This document shows positions 42,352 to 42,355 of a stretch of 42,355 nucleotides of DNA, in pieces. The position numbers and the translations under genes are program-made. Positions within the stretch are counted from its first letter, which is position 1. Each line of letters begins with the position of its first letter. The notes below the pieces were generated by a model. The model was given only the letters and a program-made list of their open reading frames with translations. It did not search any database and was not told where the DNA came from. The DNA comes from Clostridiales bacterium (lineage in GTDB: Bacteria > Bacillota > Clostridia > Saccharofermentanales > Saccharofermentanaceae), in contig JAFZBN010000006.1 of assembly GCA_017561715.1 (NCBI GenBank), positions 1-42,355 of the forward strand, written 5' to 3'.

Positions 42352-42355
42352 ATCC

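Overview
This window is a stretch of a Gram-positive chromosome around the replication origin, most likely from a Clostridia-type Firmicute of about 50% G+C. The evidence is a DnaA-DnaN-RecF-RemB-GyrB cluster, perfect firmicute-type parS sites, GatCAB instead of a visible GlnRS route, a sortase, MurT/GatD, an LtaS-like phosphoglycerol transferase, and strong AGGAGG-type ribosome sites with many extended -10 promoters. I cannot name genus or species; the gene order does not match the standard Bacillus or Clostridium origin.

Region 1 (1-8914, minus strand). Read from dnaA leftwards the order is dnaA, an oriC-like spacer with DnaA boxes, dnaN, recF, remB, gyrB, two parS sites, parA, parB, tRNA-Ser(UGA). 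There is no gyrA after gyrB, no S4-domain yaaA/rlbA gene between dnaN and recF, and parAB sits beside gyrB instead of near rsmG/mnmG.

Region 2 (9063-14843). Diverging from dnaA is a sortase-murT-gatD operon for cell-wall protein anchoring and lipid II amidation, in place of the usual rpmH-rnpA-yidC block. It is followed by a PAS-GGDEF diguanylate cyclase (minus) and a citramalate/isopropylmalate synthase-like enzyme (plus).

Region 3 (14906-21732, minus strand). A CDF metal exporter overlaps a MATE exporter. After a spacer with hairpins and a repeat-rich control region comes a gene fusing a complete MurD-type ligase to a CapA-type metallophosphatase, translationally coupled to a polytopic membrane protein of unknown function. 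The fusion and its partner are the best candidate here for an undescribed envelope system.

Region 4 (21899-31978). gatC-gatA-gatB, a membrane-anchored Sel1-repeat protein, trmL and an LtaS-like phosphoglycerol transferase run on the plus strand. They meet a minus-strand pair: a putative tail-anchored protein and a PAS-GGDEF protein with a degenerate active site.

Region 5 (32140-39591). A fusion of a degenerate HAD domain and a degenerate uridine-kinase-like domain is in an operon with a carboxynorspermidine synthase-type dehydrogenase. Next come a YfhO-like membrane protein, a CNNM/CorC-type protein, UppP, and a DUF2809-like membrane protein fused to an HEXXH putative metallopeptidase.

Region 6 (39741-42355). 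guaA ends in a clear terminator. Just beyond it are short direct repeats and a more AT-rich XRE regulator, which may be the edge of an acquired element.

Envelope building is the common theme: MurD-CapA, MurT-GatD, UppP, sortase, LtaS-like and YfhO-like proteins all act on wall precursors or surface polymers. Two PAS-GGDEF genes suggest cyclic-di-GMP input.
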